From a virus, in IMG/VR virus record IMGVR_UViG_3300022925_003967, positions 1-29,833 of that record: DNA of 29,833 bases; one strand, written 5' to 3'. The position numbers and the translations under genes were made by a program. The notes beneath the pieces were generated by a model, which had not been told where the DNA came from, made no database searches, and saw only the letters and a list, made by a program, of their open reading frames with translations. Of the stretch, positions 1-7,673 are shown in pieces; the stretch's first letter is position 1; the number at the start of each line of letters is the position of its first letter.

Positions 1-1
1 A

Positions 2-2488
2 GAGTTAGGCATCCCGAAAGGGACATCTAACTTTGACTTGTTGAGAAAGCTATGCTTGAAAGGCGTAAAAGATAGAGGTATTGACTTATTAGATAATAAG
101 CAAAAATACTATGATCGAGTGAAAATGGAGCTTTCTGTTTTAGAGGAGCTTGGTTTTGTTGAATATATATTATTGAATTGGGACGTTCTCAATTATTGTC
201 ACGAAAATGGAATACCCACGGGTCCAGGACGAGGTTCTGCCGCAGGATCTTTGGTACTATACTTATTAAGAGTTACGAATGTTGACTCAATCAAATATGA
301 TCTTTTCTTTGAAAGATTTGTTTCGAAGAGCCGAGCCAAACAAACAATTGTTGATGGTATTACCTATCTTGATGGTTCGCTCCTAGCTGATGTTGATAAT
401 GATATTTCTTATGATCGCCGCCAAGAAGTGATTAAATATATTGAAACAAAACACAAAGGAAGAACTTGTAAAATTTTAACACTAAATACTTTAAGTAGTA
501 AGCTATGCGTTAAAGAGTGCGGTAAAATTGTTGGAGAATTATCTGAAGATGATGTAAATAGTGTTAGCTCTATTATACCTAAACAGTTTGGCAAGGTAGC
601 TAAACTAGATGTAGCCTACGAAGAGAGTGAAAAGTTTAAAGAATTTGCGGATAAAAACGCAAAAGTATACAGAATAGCTAAAAAATTAGAAGGTTTAAAT
701 AAAAATACAGGAGTCCACCCATCTGGTATTGCAATCAGCTTTTATAATGTTGAAGAAATTATGCCTATGCAGAGAACGGGTGATGGCGATCTAATTTCGG
801 CTTATGATATGAATGATGTCGCAGCTTTGATGGTTAAGTTCGATATTTTGGGCTTACGCACTCTTTCGGTTGTGCATGAAACATGCAAACAGCTCGGCAT
901 CAAAATGGAGGATATTGATGTGCAGCTTCCAGAGATTTACGAAAACTTTAAGAATATTGAAGCCCCTAAAGGGTTATTCCAAATCGAAGCTAATACCAAT
1001 TTCAAAGTCTGCAAGAAAGTTTCACCAAGAAATTTAGAAGAACTATCTGCGGTTGTGGCTATTGCTCGTCCTGGTGCGCTTGATTATTTGGATGTATACA
1101 GCGAATACGTTAGCACAGGAGAGTTTCAATCAGTAAACGAATACTTTGATGAGATTCTTTCCTATACTGGAGGTATTCCACTATACCAAGAGCAGCTAAT
1201 GAAGATGGCTGTTAAGGTTGGCTTCACCTTAGATGAGTCTGAGCAGCTGAGACGAATAGTTGGTAAGAAGAAGGTGGAACAAATGTCTAAATGGAAAGAT
1301 AAGATTGCGGCCAAGATTCAGGAAAACAATTTAGATGAACAGGTAGGCGAAGTCTTGTGGAAGGTTGCAGAAGACTCAGCTAATTACTCGTTCAATAAAT
1401 CCCACTCAATTAGTTATGCTATTTTGGCGGCAATCACAACTCACCTTAAATTCAAACACCCACAGGAGTTTTTCTTGAGTTTGTTAAGGATGACAAAACA
1501 TGAACCAGATTCTCATGCTGAAATTTCATTAATTAATCAAGAGCTATGTCTTTTTAATATGAAACTCTTGCCACCTGATTTATCTAAATCCGACATCATG
1601 TTTGAGATCGAGGGTCGCGACATCAGGTTCGGTGTCAACAGCATCAAGGGAGTTTCTGAAAAAACCCTAGAAAGCTTAGTCGAATTTCGTAAGTCTCAAG
1701 ACACCAGTCAGAATAAGTACGACGTATTCCTCACAGCTAAGCAGTCTGGTTTAAATATTGGTGTGCTATCTGGATTAGTCCAAGGGGGAATGATGGATTC
1801 TTTTTGCGACTCAAAGGCGGCCATCCCAAACCGTTGTCGCTTAGTGCTAGAAGCTCAGGCGTTTAATATTCTTACGGATAGAGAAAAGCGTAATTTTGTA
1901 GAATTAGGAAAGAGGTTTGATTACGATGTATTGAAATCCATCCATTCTGTCGTGAAAGACTCCCTAGTAGCCGACGATGGCAAACCGTTAATGAAAGATT
2001 CTAGATTTAACACATTTAAAAAGAAATACGACGGATACAAAAAGATTTACGAAAAGAATAAAGATCACTTAAAGTTTGCGAATTGGTTTTTTGAACGTAA
2101 GTATCTTGGCTATAGCCACTCAACACAGATTAAAGATGTCTTTGAAAATTCTGGTGATCTATGTGATACTATTCAATTAAAGTCTGTCAATAACAACGAC
2201 AGGGTAAAACTGGTAGGGGTTGTAACCGACTGTATCTCCAGAACAAGCGCGGCAGGAAATAAATATATGAGAGTAGAAATACAAGATGACTTTGGTACAA
2301 TTGATTTTATGCTTATGAATAATAGACGCTCTGCCACGTTAGATAATTATTTAAACAATGGAGGCAAAAAACCCAAAGAAGAACAAATTGTGTTTATTTA
2401 TGGCAGCAAAGGGGAAGATATTATATTCGGTGATAGCATTACCATTCTCGATGAAAAAATTTACACAAAACTATCTGAAATTAAATAA
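2..2488 (+). CDS. dnaE: DNA polymerase III alpha subunit, DnaE type (5' end outside window)
   Basis: Replicative C-family polymerase. The frame is open to the left edge, so the PHP domain and true start lie outside; a TTG at 38 is only an internal codon. Residue numbers count from that TTG. The palm begins with GPGRGS at 62-67. The acidic motif ADVDND at 117-122 supplies the first two catalytic Asp (118, 120), and VKFDILGLRTL supplies the third (D269). Fingers motifs follow: YQEQ at 383-386, LRRIVGKKK near 404-412 and FNKSHS at 452-457. A helix-hairpin-helix-like segment lies near 535-550 and an OB-fold at about 720-765. A segment of about 14 residues between SRAK (98-101) and ADVDND looks like a small insertion compared with cellular DnaE. 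The stop overlaps the next ATG as TAATG, suggesting translational coupling. Catalytically intact as far as visible. The identification is from motifs I recognise; no search was run. Confidence 0.95.
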   Translation, partial: ELGIPKGTSNFDLLRKLCLKGVKDRGIDLLDNKQKYYDRVKMELSVLEELGFVEYILLNWDVLNYCHENGIPTGPGRGSAAGSLVLYLLRVTNVDSIKYDLFFERFVSKSRAKQTIVDGITYLDGSLLADVDNDISYDRRQEVIKYIETKHKGRTCKILTLNTLSSKLCVKECGKIVGELSEDDVNSVSSIIPKQFGKVAKLDVAYEESEKFKEFADKNAKVYRIAKKLEGLNKNTGVHPSGIAISFYNVEEIMPMQRTGDGDLISAYDMNDVAALMVKFDILGLRTLSVVHETCKQLGIKMEDIDVQLPEIYENFKNIEAPKGLFQIEANTNFKVCKKVSPRNLEELSAVVAIARPGALDYLDVYSEYVSTGEFQSVNEYFDEILSYTGGIPLYQEQLMKMAVKVGFTLDESEQLRRIVGKKKVEQMSKWKDKIAAKIQENNLDEQVGEVLWKVAEDSANYSFNKSHSISYAILAAITTHLKFKHPQEFFLSLLRMTKHEPDSHAEISLINQELCLFNMKLLPPDLSKSDIMFEIEGRDIRFGVNSIKGVSEKTLESLVEFRKSQDTSQNKYDVFLTAKQSGLNIGVLSGLVQGGMMDSFCDSKAAIPNRCRLVLEAQAFNILTDREKRNFVELGKRFDYDVLKSIHSVVKDSLVADDGKPLMKDSRFNTFKKKYDGYKKIYEKNKDHLKFANWFFERKYLGYSHSTQIKDVFENSGDLCDTIQLKSVNNNDRVKLVGVVTDCISRTSAAGNKYMRVEIQDDFGTIDFMLMNNRRSATLDNYLNNGGKKPKEEQIVFIYGSKGEDIIFGDSITILDEKIYTKLSEIK

Positions 2489-3984
2489 TGGATTTATCTA
2501 AATTCAACTTCACACCCTCGGCTCAAAAAGCAATTGAAGACTCAATATCTATAGCGGAAGAGTTTGGGCATCTCAAAGTTATTGATTTGCATCTTTTGTT
2601 ATCTATACTTAGGTTGGATCATAATAGTATAGATTTTGCTATAACGTCTAATAACCTAATTAAGGACGGGATTATCCAAGGTATAGAATACGCTGTAGAA
2701 AATTACAAAGAACCCAAAAGAAAGAAAAAAATATATGCACCAGAGATATTAGAAATTTTAAACAACTCTCAAAAATTAGCATCTAGGCTCAAAGATGAGT
2801 TTATTGGTATAGACCATATCTTAGTTTCTATACTTAGCACAAGAGAAGAAGTCGCTGATTTTTTAATTCACTTAAACATAGATTTAACTAAATTAATTAA
2901 TGACTTAAAAAAAATAATAAAAGATGGCATACCCAAAGAAAAAGTTCCATTAAGTATTGGTTCAAATACAACTCAACAAGAAATCACTTCATCTGAAATG
3001 GATGGGTGGTGCGAAAATCTAAATGAAAAAATAGCCCAAAAAGGAGAGTTTGAAATTTTTGGAAGAGATGCTGAGATTGAAAGAATTTTTGAAATATTAT
3101 TACGTAAAAACAAAAGCAATGTTATATTAGTTGGAGAAGCTGGAGTTGGAAAAACTGCTATTGTAGAAGGCATGGCTGAAAAAATCCTAAAAAGAGAATG
3201 TCCAGATCTTTTGCTACATAAAAATATACTTTCGTTAGACTTAACCTCTGTAATGTCTGGAACTATTTATAGGGGACAGATGGAAGAAAAACTTAAAAAA
3301 ATATTAGAACATATATCAACAGAAGATCATTATATTTTGTTTATTGATGAAATACACACCATAGTTGGGGCTGGCAGTTCAGAAGGTAGTCTAGATTTTG
3401 CCAACATACTTAAGCCAGCCCTATCTAGAGGCAATATATCATGCATTGGTGCTACAACCAAAGATGAGTATGATCGGTTTTTCAAAAAAGATTCTGCATT
3501 AAGCCGTAGGTTTGAATTAATTAATGTCAACGAACCAACCAAAGAAGAAACTTTTGAGCTTCTGAAGGTGGCTAAGAAATCTTATGAAAAATTTCATCAA
3601 GTAGAATATAGCGAAGAGTTGTTGGCAAAAATTGTAGAGCTTTGTGATATTTATTTAAGTAATAAAAAATTTCCAGATAAAGCTTTTGACATTATAGACG
3701 AATCTGGAGCTAGAACAAAAAAAGTAAACATGGTTCGTCCCCAGAAAGCAAAAGACATGGAGGACAAACTTATAGATATAGATTTCCAAAAAAGCGCCGA
3801 CTATGGTAAATTTCATAATAAATATGTAAAAATCTTAGAAAAATGGGGAGAAAGTTTGAAAAATAAAAGTTTTAATGTTGACATGGATACAATTTATGAT
3901 ATATTTGCTCTTAAGTTAAACACCTCTAAAGAAAACATAAAGGAAAACAAAAACGTGCCATCTTCTGGCAGAATAGGTTTTTAA
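2488..3984 (+). CDS. Single-ring ClpA/B/C-like AAA+ ATPase with Clp N-domain
   Basis: 498 aa. Two Clp-N-like helical repeats occupy about 1-150, with a linker to about 185. One AAA+ module follows: Walker A GEAGVGKT at 216-223, a pore-loop segment SGTIYRGQMEE at 258-267 (compare the YRGE/F loop of Clp D1 rings), Walker B ILFIDEIH at 283-290, sensor-1 GATT at 321-324, and an SRRFE arginine-finger segment at 339-343. Cellular ClpA/B/C carry a second AAA+ ring (D2) and exceed 750 aa; here the chain stops after D1 and about 60 further residues. No IGF/L-type ClpP-docking loop was recognised, so this is more likely a remodelling or unfolding ATPase than a complete ClpP partner. The start codon overlaps the polymerase stop (TAATG), tying it to replication expression. 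Its substrate is unknown. Confidence 0.9.
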   Translation: MDLSKFNFTPSAQKAIEDSISIAEEFGHLKVIDLHLLLSILRLDHNSIDFAITSNNLIKDGIIQGIEYAVENYKEPKRKKKIYAPEILEILNNSQKLASRLKDEFIGIDHILVSILSTREEVADFLIHLNIDLTKLINDLKKIIKDGIPKEKVPLSIGSNTTQQEITSSEMDGWCENLNEKIAQKGEFEIFGRDAEIERIFEILLRKNKSNVILVGEAGVGKTAIVEGMAEKILKRECPDLLLHKNILSLDLTSVMSGTIYRGQMEEKLKKILEHISTEDHYILFIDEIHTIVGAGSSEGSLDFANILKPALSRGNISCIGATTKDEYDRFFKKDSALSRRFELINVNEPTKEETFELLKVAKKSYEKFHQVEYSEELLAKIVELCDIYLSNKKFPDKAFDIIDESGARTKKVNMVRPQKAKDMEDKLIDIDFQKSADYGKFHNKYVKILEKWGESLKNKSFNVDMDTIYDIFALKLNTSKENIKENKNVPSSGRIGF

Positions 3985-4005
3985 CAGATAAACAAAATAA
4001 ATAAA

Positions 4006-4215
4006 ATGAATAAGACAAACCGTATTGTAAAAGCAATTAGCGCTAGTGGTGGCCGTTTTTTCGGCCTCACTACTCAACAAGGTGAAACACTCAACGCACA
4101 ATTTGTGCGCGAGACTCCCAATTATGTGGTAGTTCGAGATCGAAACGCTAAGGAGATTCGAAAGTTTGCCAAGACGAGCCTTAAAACGCTCTCAATGGGT
4201 AAGACTAAGATCTAA
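4006..4215 (+). CDS. Small basic protein of unknown function
   Basis: 69 aa, rich in Lys/Arg and Thr. The middle segment (about 15-50) alternates hydrophobic and polar residues in short strands, with the shape of a small SH3-like or other beta-barrel nucleic-acid-binding fold; this is inference from pattern only. It lies 21 nt after the Clp-like gene and is followed at once by a strong terminator, so it probably ends the replication operon. No good Shine-Dalgarno is present: the 15 nt upstream are almost all A/T. Its higher GC content and well-formed codons compared with flanking genes support real coding. No family recognised with certainty. Confidence 0.75.
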   Translation: MNKTNRIVKAISASGGRFFGLTTQQGETLNAQFVRETPNYVVVRDRNAKEIRKFAKTSLKTLSMGKTKI

Positions 4216-4220
4216 ATCAA

Positions 4221-4245
4221 AAGGCGGTAGAAATACCGCCTTTTT
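4221..4245 (+). terminator. Rho-independent terminator
   Basis: Perfect 9-bp stem (aaggcggta / taccgcctt) closed by a GAAA tetraloop and followed by a run of T. It starts 5 nt after the stop of the 69-aa gene and probably ends the polymerase-Clp-small-protein unit. Flanking A and T residues could lengthen the stem. Confidence 0.95.
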
Positions 4246-4263
4246 CGTGTAATATATAGTAAT

Positions 4264-5427
4264 ATGGAAAAGCAAGCTGGGTTTAAAAATTGTGTTTTTG
4301 TGGATTCTAATCCAAAGAATATAGACGAAAATGCGTCTGAATTTGAAAAAACTTTAATACTTCAGTATATTAGCGACCTCAAAAAGAGTGATCCAAGTAG
4401 ATTTAAACTTAAATTCTTAGGATTAAAAACTGAAATTAAAGTAGTAAACAGTAATTTTTTTTACAACAGCTATTCAATAACTTACGATATTGAAAAATAC
4501 TTATTAAAAATAAGCTTAGACCCAGGACACAAAAGATTAGAAACAGAAAAACAAGCACTAGAGTCAGTTAACTCCTTGGTTTGTCCAGAGATTATAGACT
4601 ATACACTAGATAAAAAGAATGATATAGAGTTTCTTCTTACCTCTTGGGAAAACGGAGAGAACTTTGAAAATTTAGGAATAGATGATTTTATTTATAATTT
4701 AGGTACATTTTCTGCTGTTTTAGATACAATTCACGAAAGCGATACAAAAAATATAGCATCGTTCGAAAGCAAGTTTGAAGAAAACGAATCTATCTCACTT
4801 ATTGAAGAAAAATTAACCCAAAAAGAATTAGATCTTTTCGAAAGCCTCTCGGGATTGAGGTTCAACAAACTCAATGATTTGTTTTTATTGATTAGGGAAA
4901 AATTCTTAATTAAATATAAAGAAGATATTCCTGTTCTGTGCCACTCTAACTTAAAATTTTCTAATATACTTTATCAATCCGAATATATCAAAGTTATAAA
5001 TTTTGAAAACAGTCATGTTTCGGATATCTATTATAGTTTGTTGAAAGTAATTAATAACACCCAACTTTATTATAGCGATAAAAAAGTTTATCAATTTTTA
5101 TGCAAATATCACGAAAACTCCAGAATACTGGGAGATTTAGACCTCGAAACTTTTATTCAAAATTTTGAATCAAAGAAAGAATTAAATAGAATGCTTCTCC
5201 TTCAGGATCTTGTTTGTAAGACAGTTTTTCATTTTTTCTCTTACGGAGCTTTTTCCAAGAAAAAACTATTAAGTCATTACCTCTATCTTTATTTAAACAT
5301 AAAACCAACTGTTGAAAAATTCCTGCCAGAATATATAGAATTTTTTGATAAGTTATTCTTTACCGCTACTGATTCTTTGAAAACTTACGATATCGATAAT
5401 ATTAATTTAATTCACAGGCAACCATAG
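4264..5427 (+). CDS. Aminoglycoside-phosphotransferase-fold protein, probable pseudokinase
   Basis: 387 aa. The layout resembles the APH/choline-kinase family: an N-lobe with the segment YLLKISLD (79-86, candidate ATP-anchoring Lys82), a hinge near TSWENGENF (126-134), then a Brenner-type loop HSNLKFSN at 227-234 and a metal-binding-loop equivalent INFEN at 245-249. In active members these read HxDxxxxN and I-D-F/W-E; here both Asp positions are Asn (N229, N246), while the loop Asn (N234) and the surrounding context are retained. Either the protein is catalytically dead and binds a ligand or partner, or it uses unusual chemistry. It stands between a terminator and a promoter, apparently monocistronic, just before DNA-binding and glycosyltransferase genes. 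The fold call is moderate because it rests on two motifs plus overall layout. Confidence 0.65.
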   Translation: MEKQAGFKNCVFVDSNPKNIDENASEFEKTLILQYISDLKKSDPSRFKLKFLGLKTEIKVVNSNFFYNSYSITYDIEKYLLKISLDPGHKRLETEKQALESVNSLVCPEIIDYTLDKKNDIEFLLTSWENGENFENLGIDDFIYNLGTFSAVLDTIHESDTKNIASFESKFEENESISLIEEKLTQKELDLFESLSGLRFNKLNDLFLLIREKFLIKYKEDIPVLCHSNLKFSNILYQSEYIKVINFENSHVSDIYYSLLKVINNTQLYYSDKKVYQFLCKYHENSRILGDLDLETFIQNFESKKELNRMLLLQDLVCKTVFHFFSYGAFSKKKLLSHYLYLYLNIKPTVEKFLPEYIEFFDKLFFTATDSLKTYDIDNINLIHRQP

Positions 5428-5456
5428 ATTAAAACAGATTTAATATCAATCATTCG

Positions 5457-5484
5457 TTGAATTTTGTCTGTATATTAATATAAT
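5457..5484 (+). promoter_or_regulatory. Sigma70-type promoter (TTGAAT-N16-TATAAT)
   Basis: The -35 is TTGAAT at 5457-5462 and the -10 is TATAAT at 5479-5484, separated by 16 nt. Only 7 nt separate the -10 from the ATG at 5492, so the expected transcription start falls about one base before the start codon. No Shine-Dalgarno lies between, so the transcript would be leaderless. Confidence 0.75.
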
Positions 5485-5491
5485 ACAGCAA

Positions 5492-5953
5492 ATGAAACAA
5501 CACGATATTTACAAACCGAATTCTTTTAATACGGGATGTGCGTTCTCCTTTAAAATTATAGAACAAGATAAAGAGGGAAACAAAGCAAAACCATCCCTTC
5601 TTGTACAATCCATTAAACAAGCATCATGGAACGAAAAAACAAGGAACGGATCTTTCAGTGCTAATGCAAAGAATCCAGAAAAAAATATTTACTTTAAGTT
5701 AAACGAAAACGAAGTTGGTGCAATGTTATATGCTATTGAAAATTATACAGAGTTTTCAGCTTTCCACACTTACAATGACGACAAAACTATAATCTCGTTC
5801 AAACCTTATACAAAGAAAGACGGCAAAAAAGCTTTCTCCTTTAGTGTTGTCAAAAACTCTACACTAAAATTTGGAATGGGAATAGAGCTTGGTGAGGCCA
5901 GAACACTCAAAGCATTGTTTGATTTGTTCTTGTTTAAATTGTTTAATTACTAA
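5492..5953 (+). CDS. Putative ssDNA-binding protein, PC4/Whirly-like
   Basis: 153 aa. A strand-rich core (about 18-125) holds a segment rich in Ser/Ala/Asn (GSFSANAKN near 53-61), then YFKLNENEVGAMLYAIENY (67-85), and the strand FSAFHTYNDDKTIISFKPY. This succession of strands followed by a helix with alternating basic and aromatic residues resembles PC4/Whirly-type single-stranded DNA binders. A C-terminal helix with several Phe and Leu could be a dimer or partner contact. It has its own promoter and apparently a leaderless start, and its stop overlaps the next ATG (TAATG). Position near a polymerase and a putative annealing protein fits an ssDNA role, but the family call is by pattern and remains tentative. 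Confidence 0.5.
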   Translation: MKQHDIYKPNSFNTGCAFSFKIIEQDKEGNKAKPSLLVQSIKQASWNEKTRNGSFSANAKNPEKNIYFKLNENEVGAMLYAIENYTEFSAFHTYNDDKTIISFKPYTKKDGKKAFSFSVVKNSTLKFGMGIELGEARTLKALFDLFLFKLFNY

Positions 5954-7641
5954 TGAAGAAGATTCTTTTTCACTCTAATTCCGCAAAAGCGTTTACTGGT
6001 TTTGGTAAAAACTCAAAAAACATTCTTCGCTATCTTCAAAAGACTGGAAAGTATGAAATTATTGAGTTTGCTAATGGATTAAAATGGGGGGATAAATCAT
6101 TAAGTTTGAGACCCTGGAAGGCTCAAGGGTCTTTGCCTAATAACCCAAAACTACTCCAAGAATTAAATAAAGACCCCAAAAGGGGTCGTGCTGCTAGCTA
6201 TGGCGCAGAAACAATCGATTCTGCCATTAAAGAATATAAACCAGATATTTATCTTGGTGTCGAAGATGTCTGGGCATTTGCTGGTTATTGGGACAAGCCT
6301 TGGTGGAAAAAAATAAATAGTATTATTTGGACTACATTAGATAGCCAACCTATCCTGCCACAAGCCTTAGAGTGTGCCGAAAAAACAAAACACTTTTATT
6401 CTTGGGCCTCTTTTGCAGAAAAAGACCTTAAAAAAATGGGACACGACCATGTAGGCACTCTTCATGGATCGGTCGAAACTAAGGATTTTTTTAAACATAG
6501 CAAGAATCGCAAAGAGGAATTGAGAAATAAATTTGGTTTGTCTGACAATTTTGTTATTGGGTTTGTTTTTCGCAACCAACTCAGAAAGAGTGTGCCTAAT
6601 TTATTAGAAGGATTTAAAAGATTCAAAAAGGACTGCCCAAAAGCCAAATTACTCCTTCATACGCACTGGTCAGAAGGTTGGGATATCCCAAGGTTAATTG
6701 AAGAGAAGGAAATAAATAAAAAAGATGTTTTAACTACATATTGCTGCAAACATTGTAGCGAATACGATGTTAAAGAATTTGTGGGCCAAGAGCAGGATTG
6801 TCGTTTTTGTAAAACAAAAAAATCAACTAACACAACAAATGTTTCTGTTGGGGTAAACGAAGAACAGTTAAATGATATTTACAACATAATGGACGTCTAT
6901 TGCCATCCGTTTACTAGCGGAGGTATGGAAATACCTATATTTGAAGCTAAAATGACAGAGCTTATTACGCTCGTCACTAATTACTCGTGCGGAGAAGATT
7001 CCTCTTCTCGGGAGTGTGGTAGCTTTCCTTTGGATTGGTCTGAATATAGAGAACCTGGGACCCAGTTCATTAAAGCCTCAACTCACCCAACTAGTATAGC
7101 AAAACAACTCAAAAAGGTTTGGCAAATGGGCCCTGAAAAACGAATAGACTTAGGTAAAAAAGGTAGAGAATGGACAATTAAAAATTATTCCACAGAATCT
7201 ATTGGTAAAAAACTAGAAGTTATTTTAGACTCTATGCCAGAAATTGATTACAACTTTGACTTTGACGAAGACAAAAAGCAAGGGGCGAGCTTAATAGATT
7301 TACTCAATGATGGTAACCGTATTGCTGTAGTTATCCCCCAAGACATTGGAGATGTTTTGTGGGTTAATTCTTTAATGAGTAATCTCAAAAAACTTTATAA
7401 CTCTCACGATATTTATGTTTTCACCAAACCTGAGTTTTTCTCCTATATAGAAGACAACCCATCGATTCATAAAGTTTTAACCTATTCTAAGGAAATTGAT
7501 AACATCTATTTTTTAGAAGGAAAAGGCGAACACAAAGGTTTTTTCGACATGGCTTTTTTCCCTCACCACGGAACCCAGGTTCTTTCAGATTATAGTCATA
7601 ATGGCAAAGACAAAAATCAGTTTGAATTATATGAAAATTAA
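5953..7641 (+). CDS. Glycosyltransferase: GT4-like domain, zinc-ribbon insertion and N-terminal half of a GT9 domain
   Basis: 562 aa. Residues 1-430 look like a GT-B, GT4-type transferase: an N-terminal Rossmann strand (KKILFHSN) and a glycine loop FTGFGKNS at 14-21, then a second domain (VIGFVFRNQLRKSVPNLLEG from 201) ending in a donor-binding segment GGMEIPIFEAK at 323-333. An insertion at about 262-290 carries two CxxC pairs (C265/C268, C283/C286), a likely zinc ribbon. Residues 455-540 start a second transferase, the N-terminal half of a heptosyltransferase-like GT9 domain (IAVVIPQDIGDVLW at 457-470), which stops at FELYEN. The missing GT9 half is at the start of the next ORF. Likely role: sugar transfer to host surface, virion protein or DNA base; the acceptor cannot be read from sequence. 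Start shares TAATG with the upstream stop. Confidence 0.85.
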   Translation: MKKILFHSNSAKAFTGFGKNSKNILRYLQKTGKYEIIEFANGLKWGDKSLSLRPWKAQGSLPNNPKLLQELNKDPKRGRAASYGAETIDSAIKEYKPDIYLGVEDVWAFAGYWDKPWWKKINSIIWTTLDSQPILPQALECAEKTKHFYSWASFAEKDLKKMGHDHVGTLHGSVETKDFFKHSKNRKEELRNKFGLSDNFVIGFVFRNQLRKSVPNLLEGFKRFKKDCPKAKLLLHTHWSEGWDIPRLIEEKEINKKDVLTTYCCKHCSEYDVKEFVGQEQDCRFCKTKKSTNTTNVSVGVNEEQLNDIYNIMDVYCHPFTSGGMEIPIFEAKMTELITLVTNYSCGEDSSSRECGSFPLDWSEYREPGTQFIKASTHPTSIAKQLKKVWQMGPEKRIDLGKKGREWTIKNYSTESIGKKLEVILDSMPEIDYNFDFDEDKKQGASLIDLLNDGNRIAVVIPQDIGDVLWVNSLMSNLKKLYNSHDIYVFTKPEFFSYIEDNPSIHKVLTYSKEIDNIYFLEGKGEHKGFFDMAFFPHHGTQVLSDYSHNGKDKNQFELYEN

Positions 7642-7661
7642 TATAACCGAGTCAATCACAG

Positions 7662-7670
7662 AAAAAAAAA
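7662..7670 (+). other. A9 homopolymer at the GT9 frame break
   Basis: Nine consecutive A follow the G at 7661. An ORF beginning at ATG 7631, overlapping the end of the upstream gene, runs into this tract in one frame; the large downstream ORF leaves it in another. One A fewer would join them into a continuous reading frame. It may be a slippage site, a real mutation or a sequencing/assembly error. Confidence 0.6.
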
Positions 7671-7673
7671 TAT

